A stretch of DNA of 64,000 bases from Isoetes taiwanensis (GCA_021234155.1 JAJEKV010000004.1:8250109-8314108), one strand, 5' to 3'. Shown: positions 34,770-45,857, counted from the first letter of the stretch. Notes: a model not told the origin generated them from the letters alone. Program-made: numbers and translations.

Positions 34770-34992
34770 CATGACATGTACATATGTTTCATGATGCATA
34801 TTTGTATACTTGTACACGTTGTACAGTCTGTCAGCATCCTTATTACTGCCACGATTTTTCCTTCGAAAACCCTTCAGGGAGGGGATTTTTTAATCCGGAC
34901 ATTAATAAGTCCGTTGCCTTCTTTATTGGTTCCCATGGCCAATTGGTCTCCCTGGATGATAAAATCAAATCAAATCAAATCAACTCAATTCA
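34770..34992 (+). mobile_element. LINE 3' end (5'-truncated) with (ATCAA)n tail
   Basis: Shares blocks with the 3' UTR of the LINE at 19.8-22.2 kb: GTCTGTCAGCATCCTTATT, CGAAAACCCTTC, a poly-T stretch with AATCC, and TTGGTCTCCNTGGATGATAAA. It ends in four to five AATCA-type pentamers (34962-34985). Only the last ~200 bp remain. Confidence 0.8.
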
Positions 34993-35363
34993 ATTATTAA
35001 TGTCAGAATGAAGAGCAGCAATGCCGGATACGTTTTCTAACAATATAGTAATTGATACGTGTGGCACCACACAGAATTGGCCTCTCCACACGATAACTCC
35101 ACATGCCATATAGTTCATAATAGACCACACTAACATGCAGCTTTGAAATAGTACAAGCTATTCTTGGCACCTCCTTCAAACTAGAATCTTCCATTTTACA
35201 CTACACAAGATATATTCGCAACACCTCCTTGAAACACCCCTTTTAGAATCTTCCATTTTACACTACATAAGGTTGGCCAAAGAGGCCTTTCCTATCGTCG
35301 TAAACCTCCTCATTCTTTGCTCTTGCTCTCCAAGTCTAGTTCACACTCTTATGATTTAGTTCT

Positions 35364-35655
35364 GTAACAGACCCATGGGAGACCGCTCGAGTGGATCTTG
35401 GTGTCGCATTCCCGAGGCACCGGCATAAATGGGTAGAAGCGACTACTCATAGACGTCTAGACGGTTTTGCCCAGTTGGTTAAGGGCATGTCGGTTAGGAA
35501 ACGTGCCCATGGTAGACCACTCGAGTATTCGATCCTTGAATGTGCATGTGGGGCGTTCCCCAAACACTGGCATAAATGGGTAGAAGCGCCTACTTATAAA
35601 ACGTCTAGACGATTTTGCCCAGTTGGTTAAAGGCATGTCGGTTAGGAACGTTACA
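35364..35655 (+). repeat. TRIM 5' LTR with internal duplication
   Basis: Two related sub-units end in GGCATGTCGGTTAGGAA. The second carries CCATGGTAGACCACTCGAG and CAAACACTGGCATAAATGGG, a diverged repeat of the first. Confidence 0.9.
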
Positions 35656-35657
35656 TT

Positions 35658-35669
35658 TGGTATCAGAGC
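35658..35669 (+). other. Primer binding site for initiator tRNA-Met
   Basis: TGGTATCAGAGC, complementary to the 3' end of plant tRNA-iMet, lies 2 bp after the 5' LTR. Confidence 0.9.
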
Positions 35670-35796
35670 AGGGCTCGAGTTCGAGTCTCCATAGGGGCAA
35701 GTATGACCTGAAATATCGTTAGACGGTAGGTCATGACTTGGTAGTGGTCTATGGTTTGTGATGCTCGAGGACGAGCATAGTTCTAGTGGGAGAGAT

Positions 35797-35955
35797 TGTA
35801 ACAGACCCATGGGAGACCGCTCGAGTGGACCTTGGTGTCGCGTTCCCGAGACATCGGCATAAATGGGTAGAAGCGACTACTCATAAGCGACTACTCATAA
35901 ATGTCTAGACGGTTTTGCCCAGTTGGTTAAGGGCATGTCGGTTAGGAACGTTACA
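35797..35955 (+). repeat. TRIM 3' LTR
   Basis: The 159-bp repeat from TGTAACAGACC to GTTACA is nearly identical to the first part and the end of the 5' LTR. It has a small local duplication of GCGACTACTCATAA. Confidence 0.9.
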
Positions 35956-35964
35956 AGTTCTTTC

Positions 35965-38350
35965 TAAATAATATTCTATACAAAAGAGGGAGATCTCCAT
36001 CTTGCAAAGCCAATTATGTTGGAAACAAAGTAATATCCGACACAAGAAAGAATCCCCATATAGAAGCCAACTAAAAATGTTTAGGTAAATTTAGTTTGAA
36101 GAACCTTAAAGATTTGGGGGTTTGCTTACTTGGCTAAAGCTGAATCATATTTCAGTTATACACTTCTTATTTAGTGTATGGCAGATTTGATGCGTATAAA
36201 AATGGGCTAAATCAGGTGCGTAGTCGGAAATTTCCATGTCGAAAATAATCAGCAGCTCTGTATTGCCAGTTCCATAAACCATGCCTCTAGCAGATGTTAT
36301 AAAACAGAAGCCAAGGTGTCAAACTATACTATAATAAAAATAATAGAAATTGAAAACCTTGCATACTCAAAATGATTAATCGAGCAATAATCCAACGAGA
36401 GATAGTGCAACAGAGCCGATTTCTTAGAAGCCGTAAAAATTGACAGGACGGAAGTAGATCCGCCTCCTTGGATCACATAATTGTTAGATCTGTATGCGAT
36501 GCAGTATATCTCTTAATCATCTATTTTCCCACTCATTTATAGAAGTGGCCACTGCGAAAACGTACTCTGCAGTGTATTGTTGCACTGACAATTTTCAATC
36601 TCTTACTAATACCTAATACAAGAAAGCTCAAGTTAAAAAGGTCTGGAAAGATGAAGAAATAAATTTCATGCACTAGCCGGGAATGATTGCCTCTGAGGAA
36701 TACTTCATGGTAGAGATACAAGATCAAAGTTCTCTCTTTGACAAGTTGATATTGACATATCAGCTACAAGCTTACCATTTCTGGATGCAAGAATCAGCAA
36801 ATCGTTTACATTAATGCTACCTTAACTCCAACATGCCTCAGAATCTATAATTACTGCCTCCATTTCCTTCTCTTCCCATAAAACATTGACAAAGTTTAAA
36901 AATCATCAAACTGATGAAAGAAACATGTGCCGGTTATGCCAACCATCCACTGTTTAACTGCATTGAAAGTATACCATTATATCAATTATCAGCAATGGGA
37001 GGATCAGAAATTAGAACCTGATTCATGTTTTACAGCCTCAATTCTAGCAATACATAGTTTACGATCGAAGACAATATCTTTCCAACTAAATGCAATTAAC
37101 AACTATATGTAGAGAGACAAACGGCAAGGGGAGCACAAACAACAGAGAAAGCTGAATACAAGGACCTATTTAAACCAAAAAGTCAGCACCAATAACTGAA
37201 AGACATGTAGATGTTTCTATCACAAATGGAGTTTACTACAGCCTGTGCATTTTAGCTGTAGTTTAATCACATAAAGAAGGACTTAAACAAATAAGTGCAC
37301 AATCTAAATGAAGTTGTGTTCAGCCAGAAGGAGAAAAGGGAAATTTTCTAGAGTAGATATAATTACAGATCTTGAATGCCTCCAAAGAAGCTTTATAATG
37401 GCAAGAAGAACACAAAATGAGAAGAATGTTTTTGACTAAAGACACAAGAAAACGTTCGTGAAACCAAATTTAATGTTTAGGTTGGTCATCCAGCAGCAAG
37501 TGTTTTCAAGTAATGGCATGTCAATAAACTAAGCCATTAACCAAAATACTTAATGTGATATGGTGTCTGGTTTTCATTGGCTAAATTAAATGTTTCTATT
37601 GCCCAATGTCGATAAAAATGCTCCAATGCTTAAAAGCCTATAGTAAAAAAGGAGAGGGTCATTTGCTGGTATCAGTTCTTCTTTCTCTTTACTGTTCACA
37701 AATTATACCTCGTGAGTTGCCCTAATACCTAAGTAAATCTGCCTAGTTCCCAACACTCTATGCTTCTGCACAAACATTGGATGTCTTGTGGCATATACAT
37801 CCAAGCCATGAGACACAAACTTCATAAAGAGTTAGATGAACCTATTTAGCCCATAATGCACACTATTCCTGTCGTACTTGGTGTGTAAGTTTTGCCAACA
37901 ACTGAACCTGTGAGGCCGTATTGGTATTAGGCTTCTGCTTATGCAGTCCTGAAATAGCAGGATCATAATTCTAAGCAATATGATTTACTTATGATCGTGC
38001 TAAACCATGCAACTTCAGACATATTTCCAACATCCATATCCAGATGGCATGTTTAGACATTGCTTGTCACAATCCTGAAATGGGCTACCCAAGAATAGTG
38101 TTTGAATACACAAAAAGGAAGCATGGGATGTGATTTCTACATTAACATGGGATTGGTGATATAGGCATTCACATGCTATCAAGTGTGCAATCCAACTATA
38201 TAGGTGCAAAAAGAAACATGAAGGTACCTTGTACATGCCCCTGCAATTGTCACCACTGGCTTAAATATATTACAGAGAGTGGCACCTGGTGAAAGCAACA
38301 CGGATAAAGGATGAGATCCTAACATGATGTTTGAAGAGATAAAAAAAGCC
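35965..38350. other. Intergenic, no gene recognised
   Basis: AT-rich. Short open frames (36927-37112, 38015-38236) show no motif. It is downstream of the trihelix gene and may include its 3' UTR. Confidence 0.4.
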
Positions 38351-38353
38351 AAC

Positions 38354-39360
38354 TTACAATTTCTCAATCAAGCACTTCATAGTCGTGTTAATTTCTTCCA
38401 AAGAAGATACTACAATCTGCGTTTGTTTTTCAATTAAACAGTTTGATTGCTCTCTTGACGATTCCAGTGCTTCTGTATTTTCCATCATAATTTTCGTCCA
38501 ATGTTCAACCTACAAAAGGGCTGCCTAGCTTACAATCTGTCAAGGAGTAATGCACTGTGATATCTTACCTCTTCAGACAAATATTCTGGTAGTTTTCTTT
38601 TTTTGTCTGGTGACGGCCATGGAGCCCGTTTTCGTTTGGCTGTTCGGAAAAAGAAGAGGAGAAAGCACAAATATTCCTAGTAGAAGTTAGAACTACTTAT
38701 GTCTATCACCGAAATATCAAAGTTCCATAGATCTCTTACCAAATTCTGTACCATTTTGCAGTTGATGCTCTTCGGTAACATCTTGCAGCAGTGGTGAATT
38801 CTCAGCTAGATCCGAGTCAGCAACCTCGAGGCTTACCGCAGTTTTATTTTCAATAGACCTACCAAACTCATCAAAAATCTCTTTCTCAAACATAGTTGGC
38901 AATTCATACAGCTTCTTCTCTGCTGCAGACATCATCCAATAACTGTCACGCCCACTTCTTCTTTCCCAATCTTTTACTTTTCTGTAAGATGTGACAGTGT
39001 CCTGCCATCTTTTCTTGCATTGGGAGGAGCTGCGCAGCACCCCACGAGCTCCACACATCTTCGATATTTGCACCCATTTCAGGTCCCTGTTGCAGGCAAC
39101 AGCATGCTCTTCTTCATACTCTCTTTTAACAATCACCAACGTTACTGTTTCTTCCTTGGACCAGCGAGAAGCACGGCTACAACGCTCGCCCCCTACCTCA
39201 TATGGAACAACTCTTCCACAAGCTTCTGGCGCGTAGCCATTCTAGTAATTTCAAACCGAAGACAAGAAGATTTAGCAAAAATTGTTTGAAATTCCTATGA
39301 AATACAAGACAGATATGCCGTTACCATCTCTTTGCTCTTTGCAGCTTCTAGGTTTAGCAT
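38354..39360 (-). CDS. Trihelix / Myb-SANT-like DNA-binding protein, four exons
   Basis: Putative nuclear DNA-binding protein. Exons (minus): 39360-39325, 39241-38740, 38639-38569, 38509-38354. Donors are GTAACG, GTAAGA and GTAAGA; acceptors end TACTAG, GAACAG and TTGTAG; phases agree, giving 254 aa. The protein starts MLNLEAAKSKEM. The domain begins RWSKEETVTLVIVKREYEEE, with a second Trp in LKWVQISKMCG and a third helix SSSQCKKRWQDTVTSYRKVK. That is the spaced-Trp pattern of plant trihelix and Myb/SANT-like domains. Next is YWMMSAAEKKLYELPTMF, an acidic linker, a basic KRKRAPWPSPDKKRKL likely acting as a nuclear signal, and a C-terminal helical part (VEHWTKIMMENTEALESSRE). The stop TAA overlaps a GTAAGT, so further 3' exons are possible. 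No disablement. Confidence 0.8.
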
Positions 39361-39430
39361 CGTGGTGGGAATACGAAAGCTCAAATCTTTTGAGTATGAA
39401 TTTTAAATTTTAAAACCTAAATCATACGTT

Positions 39431-39502
39431 GGTCCTATGGTCTAGTGGTAAGGACACTGGACTCTGAATCCAGTAGCCCGAGTTCAAATCTCGGTAGGAC
39501 CT
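39431..39502 (+). tRNA. trnQ-CUG: tRNA-Gln (anticodon CUG)
   Basis: Acceptor stem GGTCCTA pairs with TAGGACC. D arm contains GGTCTAGTGGTAAGGAC. The anticodon stem CTGGA/TCCAG encloses loop CTCTGAA with CTG at 39464-39466. T arm CCGAGTTCAAATCTCGG is perfect. No intron, no encoded CCA, and T residues follow. It reads CAG codons and looks functional. It starts 70 bp upstream of the trihelix start codon, divergently oriented. Confidence 0.97.
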
Positions 39503-39587
39503 TTCACGTTCCATTTTAAGTTTAAGACATTCGTTAACTTCCCTCGTCTATTTAAAAACCATTCGTAAACTTCTCTATTTAAAGCTT

Positions 39588-39768
39588 TGTGAAGCATTTG
39601 TGAATTCCGTCGGTCCTTCTTTTAAAGCTTTTGCGAATTTCATATTTGAGGTTGGTGTTTGTAGCTAACATATAATGGTTGTGAAGCATTTGTGAATTCA
39701 GTCGTTGGTTTAAAGCTTTTGTGAATTTCATATTTGAGGTTGTTGTTTGTAGCTAACATATGATGGTA
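39588..39768. repeat. Tandem duplication of a ~90-bp unit
   Basis: GTGAAGCATTTGTGAATTC ... TTTAAAGCTTTTGYGAATTTC ... TTTGTAGCTAACATATRATGG occurs at about 39588-39679 and 39680-39768. The copies differ at a few bases and a short indel. Confidence 0.85.
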
Positions 39769-40746
39769 CCTACGGCCTTCTATTTCGCCCGTTTTGAGGC
39801 CTTTGTGAATTTAGTTTTCATGTAGCGGAAGTGATTCTCGAAAGTGATTCTCGGTTTGGCAGCGACCATCGTTAGTCGAAAGTTGCAAACTTGGAATCAC
39901 TGACCAGTTAGCTTACCATAATTGTGGAGCGCTTTTTGTGTCCCTATCGTTTGCGTTTGCCTCTTGGCTCTCAAGCTCCTGGCTATGGCATCAACACATG
40001 TCCCATATTGATATCAAGGAATAACAATTGGGAATGCGAATTCTTTATTACTTATTGAACCGGTAACTTTTTCAATGAAAGCTAACGGACGGATCCAGCA
40101 ATAGTGTTTTAGGTACGGCAAAAAGGTTATGCCACGAGTTGGAGAGCGAACATGGTTTAGACTATTTTGGGAATATGCTGTGATATTCTAATATACTATG
40201 TATTAGAAACATGTATACTATTATCTTGCAACATCACTGTCTCCAGTACCCAACCAACTAGAAACATGCAGAAACGGCTTGTGCAAAATTCCTTATCTGA
40301 AGCTTTCCATGCAAACTATTCGTGCACTATTTTGTGCAAGCTTTCTTTATTGGTTAGGGTTTTCACTATGCTTTCTGGAACCTTAGATTATGGGAGATTC
40401 CATGAAATCTCCCACATCAATGGTCAGTGTTTTTTCTTGCCTAAAAACTCTTGCACGAATCAACGGCGCACAAACACCATCTCCTGGACTATTTTATGGC
40501 AACCCAATAGCCATGGTATACCACACTCCTGCACTATTTTATGGCACTAGTGAGTTTCGAGGGAACTCTTGATTCTTTCCCTCTCTAGGTCAATGCAGCT
40601 TAGCTACTTGCTAAGCTCCATTATTATATAGAGAGGTAGTGAAATTGGGGCGGGCGAAGATTCTTGTCCTTCTGATGTTAAAGTAACAAGAGTTTGGTGG
40701 AGTTGCCATCAATTGTTGTAGGAAGAAAGGCATTTTGTAACTTTGG

Positions 40747-40899
40747 TTTCTGTAGAAACACTAGCTTTAAAGGACCATTAAGGGGAATATTACTCAAATT
40801 TGGCGAGTTGATGTTGGGGGCCATTGTCTCTCAACAATTCACTAAATGTGAGTAATATTCCATCTTGATTGCCTTTAAAGCTAGTTTTCATGCAGAAAT
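40747..40899 (+). other. Long foldback 1 (hairpin arms ~70 nt)
   Basis: The left arm (TTTCTGTAGAAACACTAGC, CTAGCTTTAAAGG, GGAATATTACTCA) pairs with the right arm (TGAGTAATATTCC, CCTTTAAAGCTAG, TTTTCATGCAGAAA) around almost no loop. Pairing is about 75% by eye. It could be an inverted-duplication locus giving small RNA, or a MITE. Confidence 0.6.
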
Positions 40900-41133
40900 C
40901 AAATCTACGAACATCGTTCTTCCTATCCTGCAAGTGATGGCATTCGAGGCTCTAAATCATGGCCTGAAATTATGGGGAATAATGACTTGCCATGTTTTTT
41001 TAGAGTGAAGCGTGTCAACTAACTAGGCTGCATTTTCTCAAGGCTCACAATAAAAAGTTCTAGGAACTCCTCTTACCTCCTTTACCAATTTTCCTCTACC
41101 CCTTTTTAGATGCCTCTGTGGGTTAATGTAGCT

Positions 41134-41453
41134 GGGCATAAGCATGCTACACCCTATTAAAAAAGTACCATTTAGGAACCATAAAACTACCTAAAAAGGT
41201 ACCCAACACTGGGTACTGGGTACTTTTATAATATCTCAATAACTACAAATGTTAAATTGAATGCATTCATTTTAACCTCCAATAGTATTATCTCTATCTT
41301 AATTTTGAACATTGATATGCTTTTGACATTTTATATTGAACTTTTGAATTAGTTTTGACCAAAAGAACAAGAAAATAGTACCCAATCCAAAAGTACCTAG
41401 TGCAGGTACTTTGGCAGGTTCCAAAAATGGCAGGGTGTAGCATGCATATGCCC
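41134..41453 (+). mobile_element. MITE with ~22-bp terminal inverted repeats
   Basis: The left end GGGCATAAGCATGCTACACC and right end GGTGTAGCATGCATATGCCC are inverted repeats over about 22 bp with one or two mismatches. The 320-bp body is AT-rich and non-coding and contains several GTACC/GGTAC motifs. It interrupts the module at 41448; the module at 40591 gives the uninterrupted form (AATGCAGCTTAGCTACTTG), an internal empty-site comparison. Superfamily not assigned. Confidence 0.8.
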
Positions 41454-41541
41454 AACTTAATTACTTGCTAAGCTCTATTGCACAGAGAAGCTCCAAAATT
41501 GAGGTGGAGAAATCTTGGCCCTTCTAATGGTGAAGTAACAA

Positions 41542-41748
41542 GTGCAGTCTTCTAGAACTCCAAAGGTGAGAACGTCCCCTAATTTCAAGCCATAGTGTTG
41601 GTCAAGCCTCTCCAATCCATTCCAGTAGCAAGGCCAATTATGCATATTGAGATTATGCCTTCCTGTAGAAATGGATGGAGAGGCTTGAGCAATACTATGG
41701 CTTGAAATTAGGGGATGTTCTCACCTTTGAAGTTGTAGCAGATTGCAC
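41542..41748 (+). other. Long foldback 2 (80-nt arms, ~90% paired, 48-nt loop)
   Basis: Arm 41542-41621 and arm 41670-41748 are reverse complements with about eight mismatches. The core GGTGAGAACRTCCCCTAATT with TTCAAGCCATAG is perfectly paired except for single changes. The arm similarity is much higher than in the neighbouring foldback, so it is younger. No coding; a MIRNA-like or siRNA hairpin is possible. Confidence 0.75.
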
Positions 41749-41899
41749 TGGAAGTAATAGGAATTTTGAGTACTCTGTTTTATTGTTTCTCTGGGAAAAT
41801 GCAGCTTAATGGTTCTCTATTGCTTCATTTTTTGCTATTCCTTGCATGAGATTTGAATGTCCACTCAACAATAGGTGAAGCAACAAGTTTAGTCCGCTA

Positions 41900-43050
41900 G
41901 ATATTCATGTGTATATAGGTTACAACAGGATGCAAGCATACCACTCAGATGGCAACTCGGCAACATGCTAATAAATTCACAATATGGCCAACAGCTTCTA
42001 TACTTTGAGCTCATTCGAGATGCAGGTTGTTATTTTTTATGCTTGTTCATAAGCATCAGTTGCAGCATATCAGAGCCTACACAGATCTGTAAGTTACTTG
42101 CTAAGGTGTTGGAGATGGCATTTGCAGATTGCTCATGAAGAAACACCGTCATTATTTCCATCATAAGAGCATCCACCTCACTCTCGAGTTGACTGTGACA
42201 AAACTTTCTCTCGATGGCATAATCGTCAAGACTATAGGAAATATAACTTCTTGTGGGCAACGCTTCAGGTGGTGTAAGGATTCAGTTGGGACTGCAATCT
42301 GCTCAGCCTCTATCATCCAGACAAACTCCTACACTGTGAAAAATGGAAAACTGTCCATGGATGTTGATGTGTGAACTGGAAAAGAAGTTTCAGTTGACGA
42401 ATACAAAATGTTCTAACAACGATGGACTATGACGCTCACACATGGATCAAGGTGTATGAGCGCACATTCTATGGTTCAATGGATATATTTGATCAATGGA
42501 TCTACAATGGATCAATAGAATCAAAGCTCAAGCTGGTACGGATCCAGCAAAAAGATTGTCAATTCTGTTCCAAACGTCTCCCAAACGGTCTAGCAATCGA
42601 TCGTGAATGCAGAATTGGTGCGGAACGCGGATGCAAAAACTGTGTGGCATCCGCAATGAGATGAAACTATGGCCATAGATAATTTTTGCAGCTACGCAAT
42701 TTGCAACTTGCGGATGCACACTTTACACAATGTCCGTGTAGATGCTATCTAATGGTCGTAAAAACTTGCAGCTGTGTTGATGAAAGTGCATGGATACCAT
42801 GTGTTTAGCACATGGCAAGCCCACTGCAAAGCGGCCGATATTGTTTTAGTTGCGCGTTTGCAACTACAGGTTATTTTTTTCCAAATATAAAAAACATATT
42901 TTTGCAAACAAGGGTGAGGTTTCATATGTTTCAATAGTTCTTTCCATATTTTACATATGCAACTTCGATTCTATCTCTGGTTCGCATACATGAAATACAC
43001 TGCATATGCAAATTTTCTTAAAGTTCATATATGCAATTTTTTTCTAGTGT
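41900..43050. other. Intergenic, no gene recognised
   Basis: Mixed sequence without recognised domains. The open frame at 42422-42664 lacks homologous motifs and shows no codon structure I can defend. Confidence 0.35.
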
Positions 43051-43051
43051 T

Positions 43052-43052
<1 letters not shown>

Positions 43053-43134
<82 letters not shown>
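43053..43134. repeat. (CT)n microsatellite, ~41 units
   Basis: Uninterrupted CT dinucleotides directly before the LINE body. A second (CT)n tract follows the LINE at 45354-45392. Confidence 0.97.
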
Positions 43135-43136
<2 letters not shown>

Positions 43137-43138
43137 AG

Positions 43139-45349
43139 GAAGATTTTGTTTTAAAATTGATCAAAGAACCCAGGAAGTTCTGGAAGAAGATGAAGGAAGC
43201 ACCAAAGAGGACTTCTCCACTAGATGTTAATGCCTTGCTTAAACAAGTGCACAAATTATATAATGTCGAAGGGGCCTCCGGGGGGAACACTATAGCAAGC
43301 TGTAATATGCAATTCACTTTGGATGAAGTGTCAGAAGGAATTACTAAGCTGGCAAATGGAAAAGCTGCTGATAATTTAGGCTTATTAGCCGAAATGCTTA
43401 AATGGGCTAGAGAGGCTGTGCTTGAAAAGGTGGTTGAACTTTTCAATGCGGCGTGTAAGGAAGGGTTCCCGCCGACCTGGCAAATAAATAGAGTGGTTCC
43501 CATATATAAAGCTGGTGACGAGAGCGACCCCAGTAACTATCGCATGATAATGGTAAGTAATCTTTTTGCTAAATTGTTTGCTAATATCATTGAGCGCAAG
43601 ATAAGTGTCTGGGCAGAGAAGGAAGAGGTACGGGCTAGAGGGCAAGCTGGTTTTAGACCAAAAAGATGCACAACCGATCATCTAGTAACTCTCAGATAGA
43701 TGATTGATACTGTGAAGGGGACCCGAAAGCCTCTATTTGCATGTTTTGTAGACTATACTAAAGCCTTTGACATGGTGGACAGAGAGAATCTGTGGAAGGC
43801 AATGGACCGGGTGGGAATACCTGTGTCATTAAGAGAAGCTGTCAAAATGTTGTATGATAAGGTAGTTGTTCAACTATTATCGCCATATTTTGAATCTTGC
43901 AGAACACAAGTTCATAGTAATATGGGAGTTAAGCAAGGCTGCCCCTTGTCCCCTACCCTGTTTGGTATATTTATTGATGACCTGGAAAACTGGATTGTGT
44001 CTCTGGGAGGAGACGGTATGATGCTTGCAGGATATGTAATATCACTGCTCCTCTATGCGGATGATATAGTGTTGTTGTCTAGAAGTTGTAAAGGCATGCA
44101 AAGACACCTAAGGGTCCTTGAGGCTTTCTGTGCTACCACGGGCATGCAGGTAAATTTGAACAAAACTAAGATAATGATATTTGGCACTACAGTAGATGAT
44201 GGATATGCATTCACTTACGGAGGACATCATCCGGTGGAGATTTGTGAAAGAATATAAATACCTTGGATTGATAGTGGATAAAAGTTACAGATGGAATAGA
44301 ACAGTGGACCAAAGGGTGAATGGGGGGATTAAAGCCCTCTTTGCTATGCAAAGAAGGTGTGCAAAGGGTGAGATCTATAGATTCAGCCTAAAGAAAATGC
44401 TCTTCCTAGCTTTAGTCCAATCAGTGGTTTTATATGGCTGTGAGGTATGGGGGCCTGGCTTGTCTCTAGATGGGTGGAAAAAAATTGAAAAAGTGCTAAA
44501 AAGGTTTCTTCATAGTGAGTTGGGTGTGAAAACCCAGACACCCTATGAAATGATATTAGTAGAAAGTGGCATGCTACAGCTTGAAGGGGAAGCACTATGC
44601 CGATACCTTACATACCTCAGTAAATTGGGAGAGATGCATGATAATGACTATCCGCGCTTGGCACAAAGGGCAACCTTTTACACAGGATGGTACGCTGATG
44701 GATTGGTTTGGATGCGTAAATGGGGGATTAGAATTGAGGACCTAGCACAAAATAAGAAGAGAATCCGTGAATGGGTTGAGGAATGCATACTGATGCGTAC
44801 CTGGCATAGCCCAGGGACTAAAATGCAATGCTACAGGGAGATCATGAATCCCGCGCTGCAGGCTGCACAATACCTTAATGCTGATATATCTCTAAAAAAG
44901 AGGCATGCTATCTGTAGAATGCGACTAAGTGCGCATCACTTGGACGTGGAGGTCGGTCGGTGGTATATGGTACACCGAGACTTTAGAGTGTGTAGAGTCT
45001 GTGGATCCGACGAGACGGAGGATGAGACTCATGCTATCCTGCGGTGCCCAGCTTATCAGGCATTGCGTGACAGATATGCGATATGTGTTTCAGACCTGGT
45101 ACAGTTTTTTACGTTATCACCTTATATTCTAGCAGACTTTATTATTGATATGACAGAATTGAGAGAGCGAATCATTAAGCGTAATACATTTATGTTGGTT
45201 GATACTTTGGAGGAAGGGAGAGTAGAGCAGTCCAATGGGGAACATCTATTGGACTCGGACTATAATATGTTTACATATGAATCTGTACTTGAGTGACCGT
45301 CTAATGGACCTGATGGTCTAAATAGACGTAATAAAATTCACTTCACTTC

Positions 45350-45353
<4 letters not shown>
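43139..45353 (+). mobile_element. LINE (ORF2 reverse transcriptase), 5'-truncated, nearly intact
   Basis: Encodes the C-terminal two-thirds of a LINE ORF2. Visible are KLIKEPRKFWKKMKEAP, WQINRVVPIYKAGDESDPSN, RPKRCTTDHLVTLR, FVDYTKAFDMVDR, GVKQGCPLSPTLFGIF and YADDIVLL (44056 on; RT catalytic). Then YKYLGLIVDKSYRW, YGCEVWGPG, and a C-terminal CRVCGSDETEDETHAILRCP zinc finger. The frame is continuous except for one in-frame TAG at 43697-43699 (in LR-stop-MIDTVKG) and one frame change near 44250. The endonuclease domain is missing. The 3' end has AATAAAATTCACTTCACTTCACTTC, a pentamer tail as in the other LINEs here, before (CT)n. It is the youngest LINE in the window. Confidence 0.93.

Positions 45354-45392
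<39 letters not shown>
45354..45392. repeat. (CT)n microsatellite after the LINE
   Basis: About 19 CT units between the LINE tail and unique sequence. Together with 43053-43134 it brackets the LINE. Confidence 0.95.
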
Positions 45393-45394
<2 letters not shown>

Positions 45395-45857
45395 GTCGGC
45401 CACATGATCGAAATTTTTTTGTCTCTCGTCGGATACGGCGAGAGGCAAAAATTATACCGTATAGCTCGAGAGAAGATCAGAGATGAGCTTCTCTCGAGCC
45501 TTAACAGCGGCCGTTTCGGGCAGTTTTCCCCTTCCCCGCCGGATTTTTTCCCTCCAATTTGATTTTGGCTGGCCATCCCATATGGGATAATTCTTTCTTC
45601 ATTCAATTTTCGAAATGAATGATATGGGATATTTCGAGTTCACCCACACAGTCTTCTCGCGTCCCACTTCCATCTGATTTCTCTAAAAAATCCATTCCCT
45701 ACACCTTTGAGGCAGGAAATCATTACCGATAGCGTCATTCAAGCATGGATCCGGTCATTTTAGGTATAATTGCAATGCTTCTTAGGGCTATTTTGCTAGG
45801 TTTATCAATGCAGAAGTTCTGCTTGGATCTCATCCAAGAAAGGAGCTCGAGGATCCT

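Larger units (their letters stand above)
35359..35960 (+). mobile_element. TRIM (miniature LTR retrotransposon), complete with 5-bp TSD
   Basis: The 5' LTR (35364-35655) and 3' LTR (35797-35955) both start TGTAACAGACCCATGGGAG and end GGAACGTTACA, i.e. TG...CA. Directly after the 5' LTR is TGGTATCAGAGC (35658-35669), the plant initiator-Met tRNA primer binding site. Directly before the 3' LTR is a purine-rich AGTGGGAGAGAT (PPT). The internal region is only about 140 bp and non-coding. AGTTC flanks the element on both sides (35359-35363 and 35956-35960). The 5' LTR is longer because it holds a second, diverged copy of the LTR body from about 35508. The element is non-autonomous by size. Confidence 0.93.
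40591..41895 (+). repeat. Three related modules, two of them followed by long foldbacks
   Basis: A ~100-bp module recurs at 40591-40700, 41448-41545 and 41806-41895. Shared parts are AATGCAGCTTA..TACTTGCTAAGCTC and CCTTCTRATGGTGAAGTAACAAG. The first two are each followed by a long inverted repeat (40747-40899 and 41542-41748). This suggests local duplication of a unit that includes a hairpin. Confidence 0.65.

Noticed and set aside
42422-42664. 80-aa frame
   Set aside because: No recognisable domain or neighbours; likely random.
43018-43503. Long open frame through (CT)n on the minus strand (Arg-Glu repeat)
   Set aside because: Created by the microsatellite and the antisense of the LINE; not a gene.
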